Part shown: positions 1 through 5,387 of the stretch, piece by piece
Numbering within the stretch: the first letter of the stretch is position 1
How the letters are laid out: each line of letters opens with the position of its first letter
DNA from: CAYRVX01 sp964642165
GTDB taxonomy: Bacteria > Planctomycetota > Phycisphaerae > SM23-33
Direction: 5' to 3'
NCBI GenBank assembly: GCA_964642165.1
Contig: CAZXOC010000404.1
Span: 1 to 5,516, forward strand
DNA: 5,516 bases
Translations under genes and position numbers: made by a program
The notes under the pieces: model-generated
Seen by the model: only the letters and a program-made list of their open reading frames with translations
Told to the model about the DNA's origin: nothing
Database searches by the model: none

Positions 1-226
1 CGGGCAAGGGCCGATCCAGGACTGAGAACAGACGGACTACCCGACGACTTGCGGGGACGTCATACAAGACTCGTGACATGCTGCCGCCGGGGGATGCGAT
101 GGGGGCATGGGACGAATAGCGCGCGGGGACTGTTCTGGCCTGCCGCAGCACCCGCCTTCGACGTGCTCAACGAATGACGGACGCTCCGGGGGGGGGCTGC
201 GGCCCTGGATGGAAGGAGTGTTGGGG
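1..226. other. Left-edge stretch without a supported gene
   Basis: No convincing gene is visible on either strand. Open frames cross this stretch, but their codons use A or T at third positions far more often than the real genes of the window (for example the frame open from base 1 to a TGA at 172-174), and the peptides resemble no family I know. A run of nine G at 188-196 is the only conspicuous sequence feature. The stretch lies just upstream of the transposase remnant and may be old insertion debris or intergenic DNA; I cannot tell which. Confidence 0.5.
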
Positions 227-473
227 ATGGGTGGGCCACGGCAGGAGGCGAAGGAGTTCCGTCTGGAGGCGGCCCGCCTGGTCGTCCGGGAGGACCGCAG
301 AATCAGGGATGCGGCGGGCACGGGATTGGGCGTCTCGGCCCGGGTCCCTGGCGGGCTGGGGGACGGGCGTGGAGGCCAACTGGCCGCAGGCGCCGCCACG
401 CGGGGTCTTCGGGACTCTTCTGCCGGGACGCCTCGCGCCGCACCATCTCCAGGCGCTCGCCGGGAGTTCTCGC
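227..473 (+). pseudogene. Degenerate IS3-type transposase OrfA N-terminus, frameshifted
   Basis: From ATG 227 the reading frame gives a peptide beginning MGGPRQEAKEFRLEAARLVV and continuing to GLGVSAR. This follows the pattern of IS3/IS911 OrfA DNA-binding proteins (HTH_Tnp_1 type): a basic start, then KEF-x-LEA-x-RLV, then the helix-turn-helix ending in LGVS. In the family the next element is S-x-L-x-x-W. Here it appears only in another frame, as SLAGWGTGVEANW from base 345. Removing one G from the GGG at 342-344 joins the two into GVSARSLAGW. A weak further match, GRLAPHHLQAL (about 426-458), resembles the G-x-L-x-P-x-x-L-x-x-L segment after the HTH, after which similarity is lost. An AGGAG at 213-217 sits 9 bases before the ATG, as expected of a once-functional start. 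No OrfB/DDE catalytic part and no terminal inverted repeats were found. This is a non-functional relic; the right boundary is approximate. Confidence 0.5.
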
Positions 474-512
474 GTCGGGGGCCTCGGGGGTGTCGCAACG
501 GCCCGGGTGGAG

Positions 513-538
513 CCGCGAGGCTATGCCTTTCGCCGCGG
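513..538 (-). terminator. Possible bulged hairpin downstream of the esterase gene
   Basis: About 15 bases beyond the stop of the minus-strand esterase gene there is a hairpin. Its outer stem is CCGCG/CGCGG (513-517 with 534-538) and its inner stem is AGGC-TAT-GCCT (518-528), with a five-base bulge (529-533). There is no T-tract after it, so an intrinsic terminator is only possible, not demonstrated. In DNA this rich in GC, short stems also arise by chance. Confidence 0.22.
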
Positions 539-552
539 GATCCGGATGTGCC

Positions 553-1548
553 TTACTTCGCCTTGGTCGGGAGCTTGCCGGCCTTGTTCTTTGCGGCCGC
601 GGCGAGGAGCTTCTTCATCGCCTCGCCCATGCCGTTGCCGATCAGGAAGTACGTCTCGGCGTTGCAGTTCCAGTGGTAGCCGTGCCGAGAGGGCGACTCG
701 TCCGCGCCGCGGAAGAAGTCCTGCGTCTCGACGGTGAACACCGTGCCCTTGAACTCGGGGTACTTGGCGACGGCGGCCTGGGCCTTGCGAATGCCCAGGC
801 GCCGCGCGACCCTCTGGTTGCGCCCGCCGAAGCCGCTGTCCGCGATGACGAACGGCAGGTCCTTCACGCCGAGGGCCTTCCGCACGTCGCGAATGAAGTT
901 GGCCATGTTCTTCTCGTACTCGGCGACCATCTTCGCGCTGCACCCGTCGTTCCACCCCTGGTGCCAGCCGAAGCCCGCGATCTCGTAGCCCTTGCCGTCG
1001 TAGTCCGGGAAGTGCGTCTTGAGGTTCGCCAGCACGTCCCGGACGTGCTTGAGCATCTCGGTATAGAACGGCCCGACCTCGCCGCCGGAGCTCGGCGGGC
1101 GGAAGTCCTTCGCCAGGCTCTTGCCGCCCCACGCCGTCTTGATGAGCAGCACCTGGTTTACGCAGGCGTTGCCCAGGACGTGCCCGAACTGGAACTCCGG
1201 GCCGATCCGGTCCTTGCGCGACCCGAACCCGGCCGTCAGGCCGCCGGTGCGGCCGAGGTACCAGATCCACACGTCCTCGCGGACCACCCACTTGCCGTCG
1301 GCGTCCACGACGTGGGCGAACTGCTTCGCCGTGTTGGGGTCCTTGACGAGGTACTCGAGGCTCCCCTTGCCGCCGTTGCGTTGGCTGCCCTTGATCGCCC
1401 CGGCCCCCTCCATGTTGGACTGCCCGGCCAGGATGAACACCTTCACGGGGCTCTTGCCTGGCTGGGCCGCCCCGGCCGGCGAAGCCGCCGCCATCACCGC
1501 CACGGCCACAGAAGCTGCCACGCTCCACATCCGCTTCGTCGTCGTCAT
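553..1548 (-). CDS. Secreted SASA-family carbohydrate esterase (sialate O-acetylesterase-like)
   Basis: A 331-residue exported hydrolase of the SASA/SGNH esterase superfamily (Pfam SASA type; relatives include sialate O-acetylesterases and CE6-like acetylxylan esterases). Such enzymes remove acetyl groups from sugars or polysaccharides outside the cytoplasm. Residues 1-27 form a signal peptide: basic TTTKR, a hydrophobic Ala/Val core, and an AGA-A cleavage site near 27/28. The mature protein opens with KVFILAGQSNMEG, the block I motif with nucleophile Ser44. Other blocks are IKTAWGGKSL (136-145), GWHQGWND (194-201, the counterpart of the family's W-x-QGE-x-D), and a late R-H-G-Y-H-W segment (288-293) where His292 is the likely catalytic histidine. 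GWND in place of the usual GESD is a small deviation. ATG 1548 is chosen because GAGAGGA (1557-1563) lies 8 bases upstream and the signal peptide begins there. It lies 92 bases downstream of the CPBP gene on the same strand. Family confidence is high; the substrate is unknown, so the sialate name should not be taken literally. Confidence 0.9.
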   Translation of the reverse strand: MTTTKRMWSVAASVAVAVMAAASPAGAAQPGKSPVKVFILAGQSNMEGAGAIKGSQRNGGKGSLEYLVKDPNTAKQFAHVVDADGKWVVREDVWIWYLGRTGGLTAGFGSRKDRIGPEFQFGHVLGNACVNQVLLIKTAWGGKSLAKDFRPPSSGGEVGPFYTEMLKHVRDVLANLKTHFPDYDGKGYEIAGFGWHQGWNDGCSAKMVAEYEKNMANFIRDVRKALGVKDLPFVIADSGFGGRNQRVARRLGIRKAQAAVAKYPEFKGTVFTVETQDFFRGADESPSRHGYHWNCNAETYFLIGNGMGEAMKKLLAAAAKNKAGKLPTKAK

Positions 1549-1556
1549 GGGTCACA

Positions 1557-1563
1557 TCCTCTC
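1557..1563 (-). promoter_or_regulatory. Ribosome binding site of the esterase gene
   Basis: GAGAGGA on the minus strand lies 8 bases before ATG 1548. It is the clearest Shine-Dalgarno sequence among the intact genes of the window and supports this start over the overlapping ATG of another frame at 1555. Confidence 0.6.
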
Positions 1564-1579
1564 GTATCGCACGTGGGCG

Positions 1580-1596
1580 GCCCGTCCGAGACGGGC
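1580..1596. repeat. Perfect 7-bp hairpin in the esterase 5' region
   Basis: GCCCGTC (1580-1586) and GACGGGC (1590-1596) are perfect complements separated by CGA. On the minus strand this lies 17 bases upstream of the esterase Shine-Dalgarno. It could be a leader structure of the esterase mRNA or half of a double terminator for the CPBP gene; no T-tract follows. The inverted repeat is certain; its role is not. Confidence 0.45.
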
Positions 1597-1607
1597 GACG
1601 CCGCTCG

Positions 1608-1626
1608 GGGGCCCGTGCAGGGCCCC
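1608..1626 (-). terminator. GC-rich hairpin just after the CPBP gene
   Basis: GGGGCCC (1608-1614) pairs perfectly with GGGCCCC (1620-1626) around the loop GTGCA. On the minus strand the stem starts 14 bases after the stop codon of the CPBP gene, a typical terminator distance. It lacks a U-tract, so it would have to be a U-less terminator, an mRNA 3'-end stabiliser or a pause site. It is followed within 12 bases by the second hairpin at 1580-1596. Confidence 0.4.
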
Positions 1627-1640
1627 GGAATCACCTCGTT

Positions 1641-2549
1641 TCATCCCCCCGTGCCGCCCGGAGGGTCGCCGACCATCGCGGACAGCAGGACGTAGACGGC
1701 GTTGAACAGCGAGTGCAGGAGGATCGGCGAGACCAGCCGCCCCGTCCGTTCGTAGCTGTAGCCCAGGGCCAGCGACAGGACGAAGAGGCTCGGGATGGCC
1801 TGGGGCTGGTTGTAGTGCACCGCGGCGAACAGGGCCGAAGCGGCCAGGATGGCCGTCCAGGGCCCCGCCCCCGCGCGGCGTGCGAGGGACTGCACCAGCC
1901 CGCGGAAGAAGACCTCCTCCGCCAGGGGCGCCAGGACCAGGACCGAGACGATCGCAAGCTGCTTCCACAGCAGGGGGAACGTGGAGAAGTGGTGGAGGAC
2001 CGGGTGGATCCTCGGCTCGACGCCCAGCACCGACAGCAGCAGGGAGCAGCCGATGTGCAGGGCGGTGCAGACGGGGAAGACCATCAGGTAGGTGACGACC
2101 GCGCGGGCGCCGTCGCGCAGCGGCCGCCGCAGCGACAGCCCCAGCCCGCGCATCCGCTCGCGGAAGGCGTGCCAGGCCACGGCCAGCCCGGCCACCAGCC
2201 AGACCAGCGCCGCGATCGCGCCGCTGGCCAGCTCGCAGCGGACCTTCATGGCCTTGGTCGGGGCCCCATCCGCCATGCCGTCGAGGACCAGCTCCCGCAG
2301 CGCCACCATGGCCAGGCCCGAGGCGAACCACATCGCCGCCAGCAGGCCCACGACGTGGAGGACGTGGAGGCGATTGCTCCGGGCGGGGGCGTCGCGAAGG
2401 GACAGCCGGTTCGGCCGGGCCAGCCACAGGCCGATTCCCACCGCCAGGACGCACAGCCCCACGGCGAGCAGGGCGAGGCTCGCGGGGTGCGTGACGGGCA
2501 CCTCGCCCGGTCGGAGGGCGGGCTCGGGCGCGGCCGGCGCCGTCGTCAT
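1641..2549 (-). CDS. CPBP family intramembrane glutamic endopeptidase
   Basis: A 302-residue polytopic inner-membrane protein of the CPBP family (formerly Abi/CAAX protease; relatives of Rce1 and MmRce1). These enzymes cleave substrates within the membrane with a glutamate-activated water. All three signature motifs are present: EEVFFR (Glu211, Glu212, Arg216), F-A-A-V-H (Phe241, His245), and H-S-L-F-N (His279, Asn283). About eight hydrophobic segments are visible, near 22-45, 62-87, 108-128, 148-175, 193-217, 230-247, 252-267 and 273-295; the catalytic core lies in the last four. Length is normal for the family. The start is uncertain. ATG 2549 gives an ordinary polar N-terminus. An in-frame ATG at 2612 would add 21 residues with coding-like codon use (323 residues in total). 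Neither start has a good Shine-Dalgarno. The frame stays open far upstream across trpC, which is only an antisense shadow. It is transcribed away from trpC. The substrate is unknown: members serve in protein maturation, bacteriocin immunity or stress signalling, and nothing here chooses between them. Confidence 0.9.
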   Translation of the reverse strand: MTTAPAAPEPALRPGEVPVTHPASLALLAVGLCVLAVGIGLWLARPNRLSLRDAPARSNRLHVLHVVGLLAAMWFASGLAMVALRELVLDGMADGAPTKAMKVRCELASGAIAALVWLVAGLAVAWHAFRERMRGLGLSLRRPLRDGARAVVTYLMVFPVCTALHIGCSLLLSVLGVEPRIHPVLHHFSTFPLLWKQLAIVSVLVLAPLAEEVFFRGLVQSLARRAGAGPWTAILAASALFAAVHYNQPQAIPSLFVLSLALGYSYERTGRLVSPILLHSLFNAVYVLLSAMVGDPPGGTGG

Positions 2550-2602
2550 CAGCTCGAAGGAGCCTCGGAGGCCCGCGAGGAGCCACGAGGCGGACAAAGC
2601 GT

Positions 2603-2632
2603 TTGACACCATTGAATCCGTCCGGGTACCGT
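2603..2632 (+). promoter_or_regulatory. Candidate sigma70-type promoter for trpC
   Basis: A perfect TTGACA at 2603-2608 is followed after 18 bases by TACCGT (2627-2632), which keeps the important T1, A2 and T6 of the -10 box. Transcription would begin near 2639, leaving a leader of about 34 bases before ATG 2673. This also argues against the in-frame GTG at 2631 as the trpC start, since it would lie inside the -10 box. It is an inference from sequence only, and the -10 match is weak. Confidence 0.4.
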
Positions 2633-2672
2633 GGCGCGTCGCGGGGAGCCGACCACGAACACGGTTGAGGGA

Positions 2673-3530
2673 ATGCCGCAGAATATACTCGACACCATTC
2701 TCGAAACCAAGCGCCGGGAGGTCGCGGCGCTTCGGTCGCGGCGCGGCACGGCGCAGTGGCAGGGCGCGGCGGCGGCGGCGCCGCGCGCGCGGAACTTTTT
2801 TGCGGCCGTCACGCGCAGCCCGCGCCGGTTGGTGAACCTCATTGCCGAGGTCAAGCGGGCGTCTCCCTCGGCGGGCGTCATCCGGGAGGACTTCGACGCG
2901 GTCGCGATCGCGCGGCAGTACGAAGCGGGCGGGGCCAGCGCCATCAGCGTGCTGACGGACGAGCGGTACTTCCAGGGGAGCCTGGACGACCTCGCGGCGG
3001 TCCGCGAGGCGGTCTCGCTGCCGGTGCTGCGGAAGGACTTCCTCCTCGACGCGGTGCAGGTGTACGAGTCGCGTGCGGCCGGGGCCGACGCGGTGCTCCT
3101 GATCGCCGCGGCGCTGCCGGCGGGCAAGCTCCTGGACCTGATGATCCTCGCCGCGGAGCTGCGGATGACGGCCCTGGTGGAGGTGCACAACGCCGACGAG
3201 CTGCTCCGGGTCCGCTCGATGGTGGGCTTTCCGCACCGCGCGTACAGCCTGCTGGGGATCAACAACCGCGACCTGACGACCTTTCGGGTCGACATCGCCA
3301 CGACGCTCCGGTTGAGCAGCATGATCGACGACGACCTGCCCGTCGTGAGCGAATCCGGCATCGGGACGCGGCAGGACGTGGAGCGACTCCGGGCGGGGGG
3401 CGTCCGCGGCATCCTGGTCGGCGAGACGTTGATGCGCAGCGACGACATCCCGGCGGCGATCGAGGCGCTGATCGGCCCGGCGCGCCCGGAGCGCGCGGCC
3501 CGGCCGACGGACGGCCCGGAAGGGCCTTGA
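2673..3530 (+). CDS. trpC: Indole-3-glycerol phosphate synthase
   Basis: This cytoplasmic TIM-barrel enzyme converts 1-(2-carboxyphenylamino)-1-deoxyribulose 5-phosphate to indole-3-glycerol phosphate, the fourth step of tryptophan synthesis from chorismate. The 285-residue product begins with the family's typical ILDTILETKRREV helix. It carries the AEVKRASPSAG motif (Glu59, Lys61), VLRKDFL (Lys121), the ALVEVHN strand (Glu170), GINNRDL (Asn197) and VSESGIG (Glu227, Ser228). These match the catalytic and substrate-binding residues known for the family. The phosphate-binding end GGVRGILVGE (242-251) is intact, so the enzyme should be active. ATG 2673 fits the family N-terminus; the open frame also reaches GTG 2631, but those 14 residues look non-coding. 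Residues 30-40 are a short Ala-rich stretch (GCG repeats), and about 20 residues after the barrel form a charged tail. No other trp gene lies in the window, so it is monofunctional and outside a compact trp operon here. A membrane TPR gene follows after 16 bases. Confidence 0.96.
   Translation: MPQNILDTILETKRREVAALRSRRGTAQWQGAAAAAPRARNFFAAVTRSPRRLVNLIAEVKRASPSAGVIREDFDAVAIARQYEAGGASAISVLTDERYFQGSLDDLAAVREAVSLPVLRKDFLLDAVQVYESRAAGADAVLLIAAALPAGKLLDLMILAAELRMTALVEVHNADELLRVRSMVGFPHRAYSLLGINNRDLTTFRVDIATTLRLSSMIDDDLPVVSESGIGTRQDVERLRAGGVRGILVGETLMRSDDIPAAIEALIGPARPERAARPTDGPEGP
2682..2710 (-). promoter_or_regulatory. Candidate promoter for the CPBP gene, inside the trpC start
   Basis: On the minus strand, TTGGTT (2705-2710) is followed after 17 bases by TATATT (2682-2687), a five-of-six match to the -10 consensus and one of the few AT-rich hexamers in this DNA. 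Transcription would start near 2675 and read toward the CPBP gene. The site lies within the first codons of trpC. The -35 match is poor (TTG only). It is an inference from sequence. Confidence 0.33.
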
Positions 3531-3546
3531 GGACCCATCCCGCGAC

Positions 3547-4761
3547 ATGGCCAGAAACGAAACGAAGCGGCCCGCCGAGGAGACGCAGCCGAGAAAGGCC
3601 CGCAGGCGGCTGACGGCCGTTCTGCTGCTGGCCGCCGCCGCCGTGGTGGGCCTGACGATCTACGTCGCCGTCCACCCGCCCTGGGCGTCGTCCGAGCCGG
3701 CGGGCCCGGAGCCCGGCCTCAGCGAGGCGGCCAAGACGCGGCGGGTCCTGGAAGGGCTTCTGGCCAATGCCGACGCCCAGGACCCCCGGGGCGGGCCGCT
3801 GATGATGGTGGCCCGGCGGCAGGCCTACGAGCGGGCCTGCGACCTGGCCCGGCGGTTCATCCAGATGCGGGACCGCAACGACGTGGTGGTCCGCCCGATC
3901 CTGGCGCAGGCGCAGCTTCGTCTCGGGCGCCTCGCCGAGGCCGAGCGGACCATCGACGACCTGCTGCGCCTGGCGCCCGGCTCGGCCGAGGGGCTGATGG
4001 TGAAGGCCAGGCTCGTCAAGGCACGCGGCGGCGAAGGGGCGCTGGCGTTCCTCCGCCGCGCCGCCGAAAGCACCCAGGCCACGCCGCGGATCTGGGCGCG
4101 GTACGGCACGGAGCTGCTCGCCGAGGGGCAGATCGCCCTCGGCAGGGAGTACCTGCAACGCGCCTACGACGCCGGCGAGCGCGACCGCCAGACGCTGCTC
4201 AACCTCGCGGTGCTGGCGACGCAGGGCGGGCAGTTCGAGCGGGCGGCATCGCTGCTGAACGAGGTCGTGCAGATGGGGCGGCCCAGCCTGCTGGTGCTCT
4301 CCAGGCTCGCCGAGGCCCAGAAGGACGCCGGCAAGCTCCCCGCCGCCGAGAAGACCCTCCGCCAGGCCCTCGCCGGGCGGGAGTCGCCCGAACTGCGCCT
4401 CCAGTTGGGCAACGTGCTTCTGCTCCAGCGGCGCCGACGCGAGGCGGCGGAGGCCTACGCCAAGGCGGCGGAACACCCCCTCGCCGAGGCCGCCGGGGCC
4501 TTCCGGGCCGCCCGCGTCTACTACCTGCTCGGGCGGTACGCCGCGGCGATGAAGTACATCGATCGGGCGGCCGACCACGCCGAAACGCCCGAGGTCCGAC
4601 AGTGGCGAAAGACGATCGAGGACGCCCGCTTCGGCGAGCCGGCGGCCGAGGCCCCGCCCGCCTTCCGCCTGCCGCCGCCCGACAGCCTGCCCCCGGAGGA
4701 GGAAGACGGCAACGGCGTTCCGCTCGGGGCGACGACCCAGCCGCTGCGCCTGCTGCCGTAG
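3547..4761 (+). CDS. Membrane-anchored tetratricopeptide repeat protein
   Basis: This 404-residue protein has a basic cytoplasmic head (about 1-21, ending RKARRR), one hydrophobic segment at about 22-42 and a long soluble domain. By the positive-inside rule the soluble part faces the periplasm. That part is an all-helical repeat array from about 85 to 360. TPR-like units are visible at about 114-143 (AQAQLRLGRLAEAERTIDDL), 149-175, 183-210, 216-243, 248-276, 283-309 and 316-342 (RAARVYYLLGRYAAAMKYID), with the usual small and aromatic positions and G/A turns. The last 40 residues are a Pro- and Glu-rich tail without clear structure. TPR arrays bind other proteins and have no catalytic role, so the partner is unknown. 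The start ATG 3547 follows the trpC stop by 16 bases. A GAGGA overlapping that stop (3529-3533) may serve as a distant ribosome site, so co-transcription with trpC is likely. No terminator is seen between them. A role in tryptophan synthesis is not implied. Confidence 0.85.
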   Translation: MARNETKRPAEETQPRKARRRLTAVLLLAAAAVVGLTIYVAVHPPWASSEPAGPEPGLSEAAKTRRVLEGLLANADAQDPRGGPLMMVARRQAYERACDLARRFIQMRDRNDVVVRPILAQAQLRLGRLAEAERTIDDLLRLAPGSAEGLMVKARLVKARGGEGALAFLRRAAESTQATPRIWARYGTELLAEGQIALGREYLQRAYDAGERDRQTLLNLAVLATQGGQFERAASLLNEVVQMGRPSLLVLSRLAEAQKDAGKLPAAEKTLRQALAGRESPELRLQLGNVLLLQRRRREAAEAYAKAAEHPLAEAAGAFRAARVYYLLGRYAAAMKYIDRAADHAETPEVRQWRKTIEDARFGEPAAEAPPAFRLPPPDSLPPEEEDGNGVPLGATTQPLRLLP

Positions 4762-4823
4762 AGGCCCGCAGACCCACCGCGGAGGGGCGCCGAGCCGGAA
4801 GCGGCCCGGGGCGCGGGGCGCGG
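4762..4823. other. Short gap between convergent genes, no clear terminator
   Basis: Sixty-two bases separate the ends of the TPR gene and the zinc-ribbon gene. Only a small 4-bp stem (GCCG-GAAG-CGGC, 4794-4805) is visible, with no T-tract on either strand. Transcription from both sides may therefore be stopped by a factor such as Rho or run into the opposite gene. Confidence 0.35.
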
Positions 4824-5285
4824 TCAGTCCATCTGCGTGATGAGGAAGAAGCCGATGGCCGCCGCCGCGAGAACGACGATCACCACCGCCACGACCAGGA
4901 ACGTCCGCTTCGTGCTGAGGGGGGGCGGTCGTCGCTCCAGCGCGTACAGGTGCCTTCCGTAGGGCTGCGCGGGGCTGGAGAGGAAGCCCTCGGCCGGCAG
5001 GATGACGGTGTCGGCCAGTTCCTCCTCGTGCCCGTCGGGCAGGAGCAGGTCTTCCTCCAGCGGGCGTTCGTCCACCGGCGGGGGCGGGGGAACCGTTCCC
5101 AGGGCCGTGTCGTCCTCGCCGGCCGGGGTGTCGTCCTTCAGAGCGGCGGCGAGAGCCCCGATCGGCCCGACCGTGCCGGGGATGGAGACCACCTCCTTGC
5201 AGTGGGGACAGCGGCCCTGCTTGCCGCCGCAGGCATCGTCGACCCGAACGGGCCGCCGGCAGTGTTCGCACTCGAACCGGATCAT
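4824..5285 (-). CDS. Small zinc-ribbon protein with C-terminal membrane anchor
   Basis: A 153-residue protein that I can describe but not name. Residues 3-32 are a compact zinc ribbon: C6-x-x-C9 and C26-x-x-C29, with GGKQGRCPHC before the second pair. This is the short MIRFxCxxC ribbon often found at the start of planctomycete proteins of unknown role. Residues 40-125 are low-complexity and probably disordered, acidic, with a run of five prolines (66-70). Residues 128-149 are one strongly hydrophobic helix preceded by STKR, and only about four residues follow. That makes it tail-anchored, with the ribbon in the cytoplasm if the usual topology applies. Start ATG 5285 is chosen because the ribbon begins there; the in-frame TTG 5363 would add 26 residues of unrelated composition. 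A possible ribosome site, GAGGGG, lies about 13 bases upstream. It is convergent with the TPR gene and apparently alone in its transcript. The gene is well supported by codon bias and domain layout; a role as a membrane-tethered scaffold or nucleic-acid or protein binder is a guess. Confidence 0.85.
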   Translation of the reverse strand: MIRFECEHCRRPVRVDDACGGKQGRCPHCKEVVSIPGTVGPIGALAAALKDDTPAGEDDTALGTVPPPPPVDERPLEEDLLLPDGHEEELADTVILPAEGFLSSPAQPYGRHLYALERRPPPLSTKRTFLVVAVVIVVLAAAAIGFFLITQMD

Positions 5286-5340
5286 CCGTTCCCGAAGCCC
5301 CTCGCCGGCCGACCGCCCGGCCGAAGCGCTCACCAAACTC

Positions 5341-5368
5341 AGTCTACCATCCCGCCGCGGCAAGGCAA
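5341..5368 (-). promoter_or_regulatory. Candidate promoter of the zinc-ribbon gene
   Basis: On the minus strand, TTGCCT (5363-5368) and TAGACT (5341-5346) are spaced 16 bases apart, each with four of six consensus matches. The predicted start near 5334 would give a leader of about 49 bases before ATG 5285. The region around 5330-5350 is locally poorer in GC than the genes, as expected for a promoter. It is an inference only. Confidence 0.33.
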
Positions 5369-5387
5369 GAGCAAGCGGTTCTGGGGG

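Noticed and set aside
490..1695. A 401-residue open frame on the plus strand opposite the esterase gene
   Set aside because: It is the antisense shadow of the esterase gene: the composition is Arg/Ala/Val/Leu-rich without recognisable domains, while the minus strand has a signal peptide, family motifs and a ribosome site.
1713..2606. A 297-residue plus-strand frame opposite the CPBP gene
   Set aside because: It is rich in Gln, Arg, Gly and His, typical of the antisense of a Leu/Ala-rich membrane protein, with no domain and no ribosome site.
2631..2672. GTG 2631 as the start of trpC
   Set aside because: The 14 added residues do not resemble the family N-terminus, and the GTG coincides with the candidate -10 box. 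ATG 2673 fits the conserved first helix.
2550..3548. Long upstream extension of the CPBP frame antisense to trpC
   Set aside because: The extension is basic, low-complexity and domain-free. It lies opposite the conserved trpC and ends where the hydrophobic, family-like protein begins.
3259..5271. A 670-residue open frame on the minus strand across trpC, the TPR gene and the zinc-ribbon gene
   Set aside because: It crosses several well-supported genes on both strands, and its peptide is Gly/Arg/Pro-rich with no domain. Strong third-position GC bias keeps the antisense frame free of stops.
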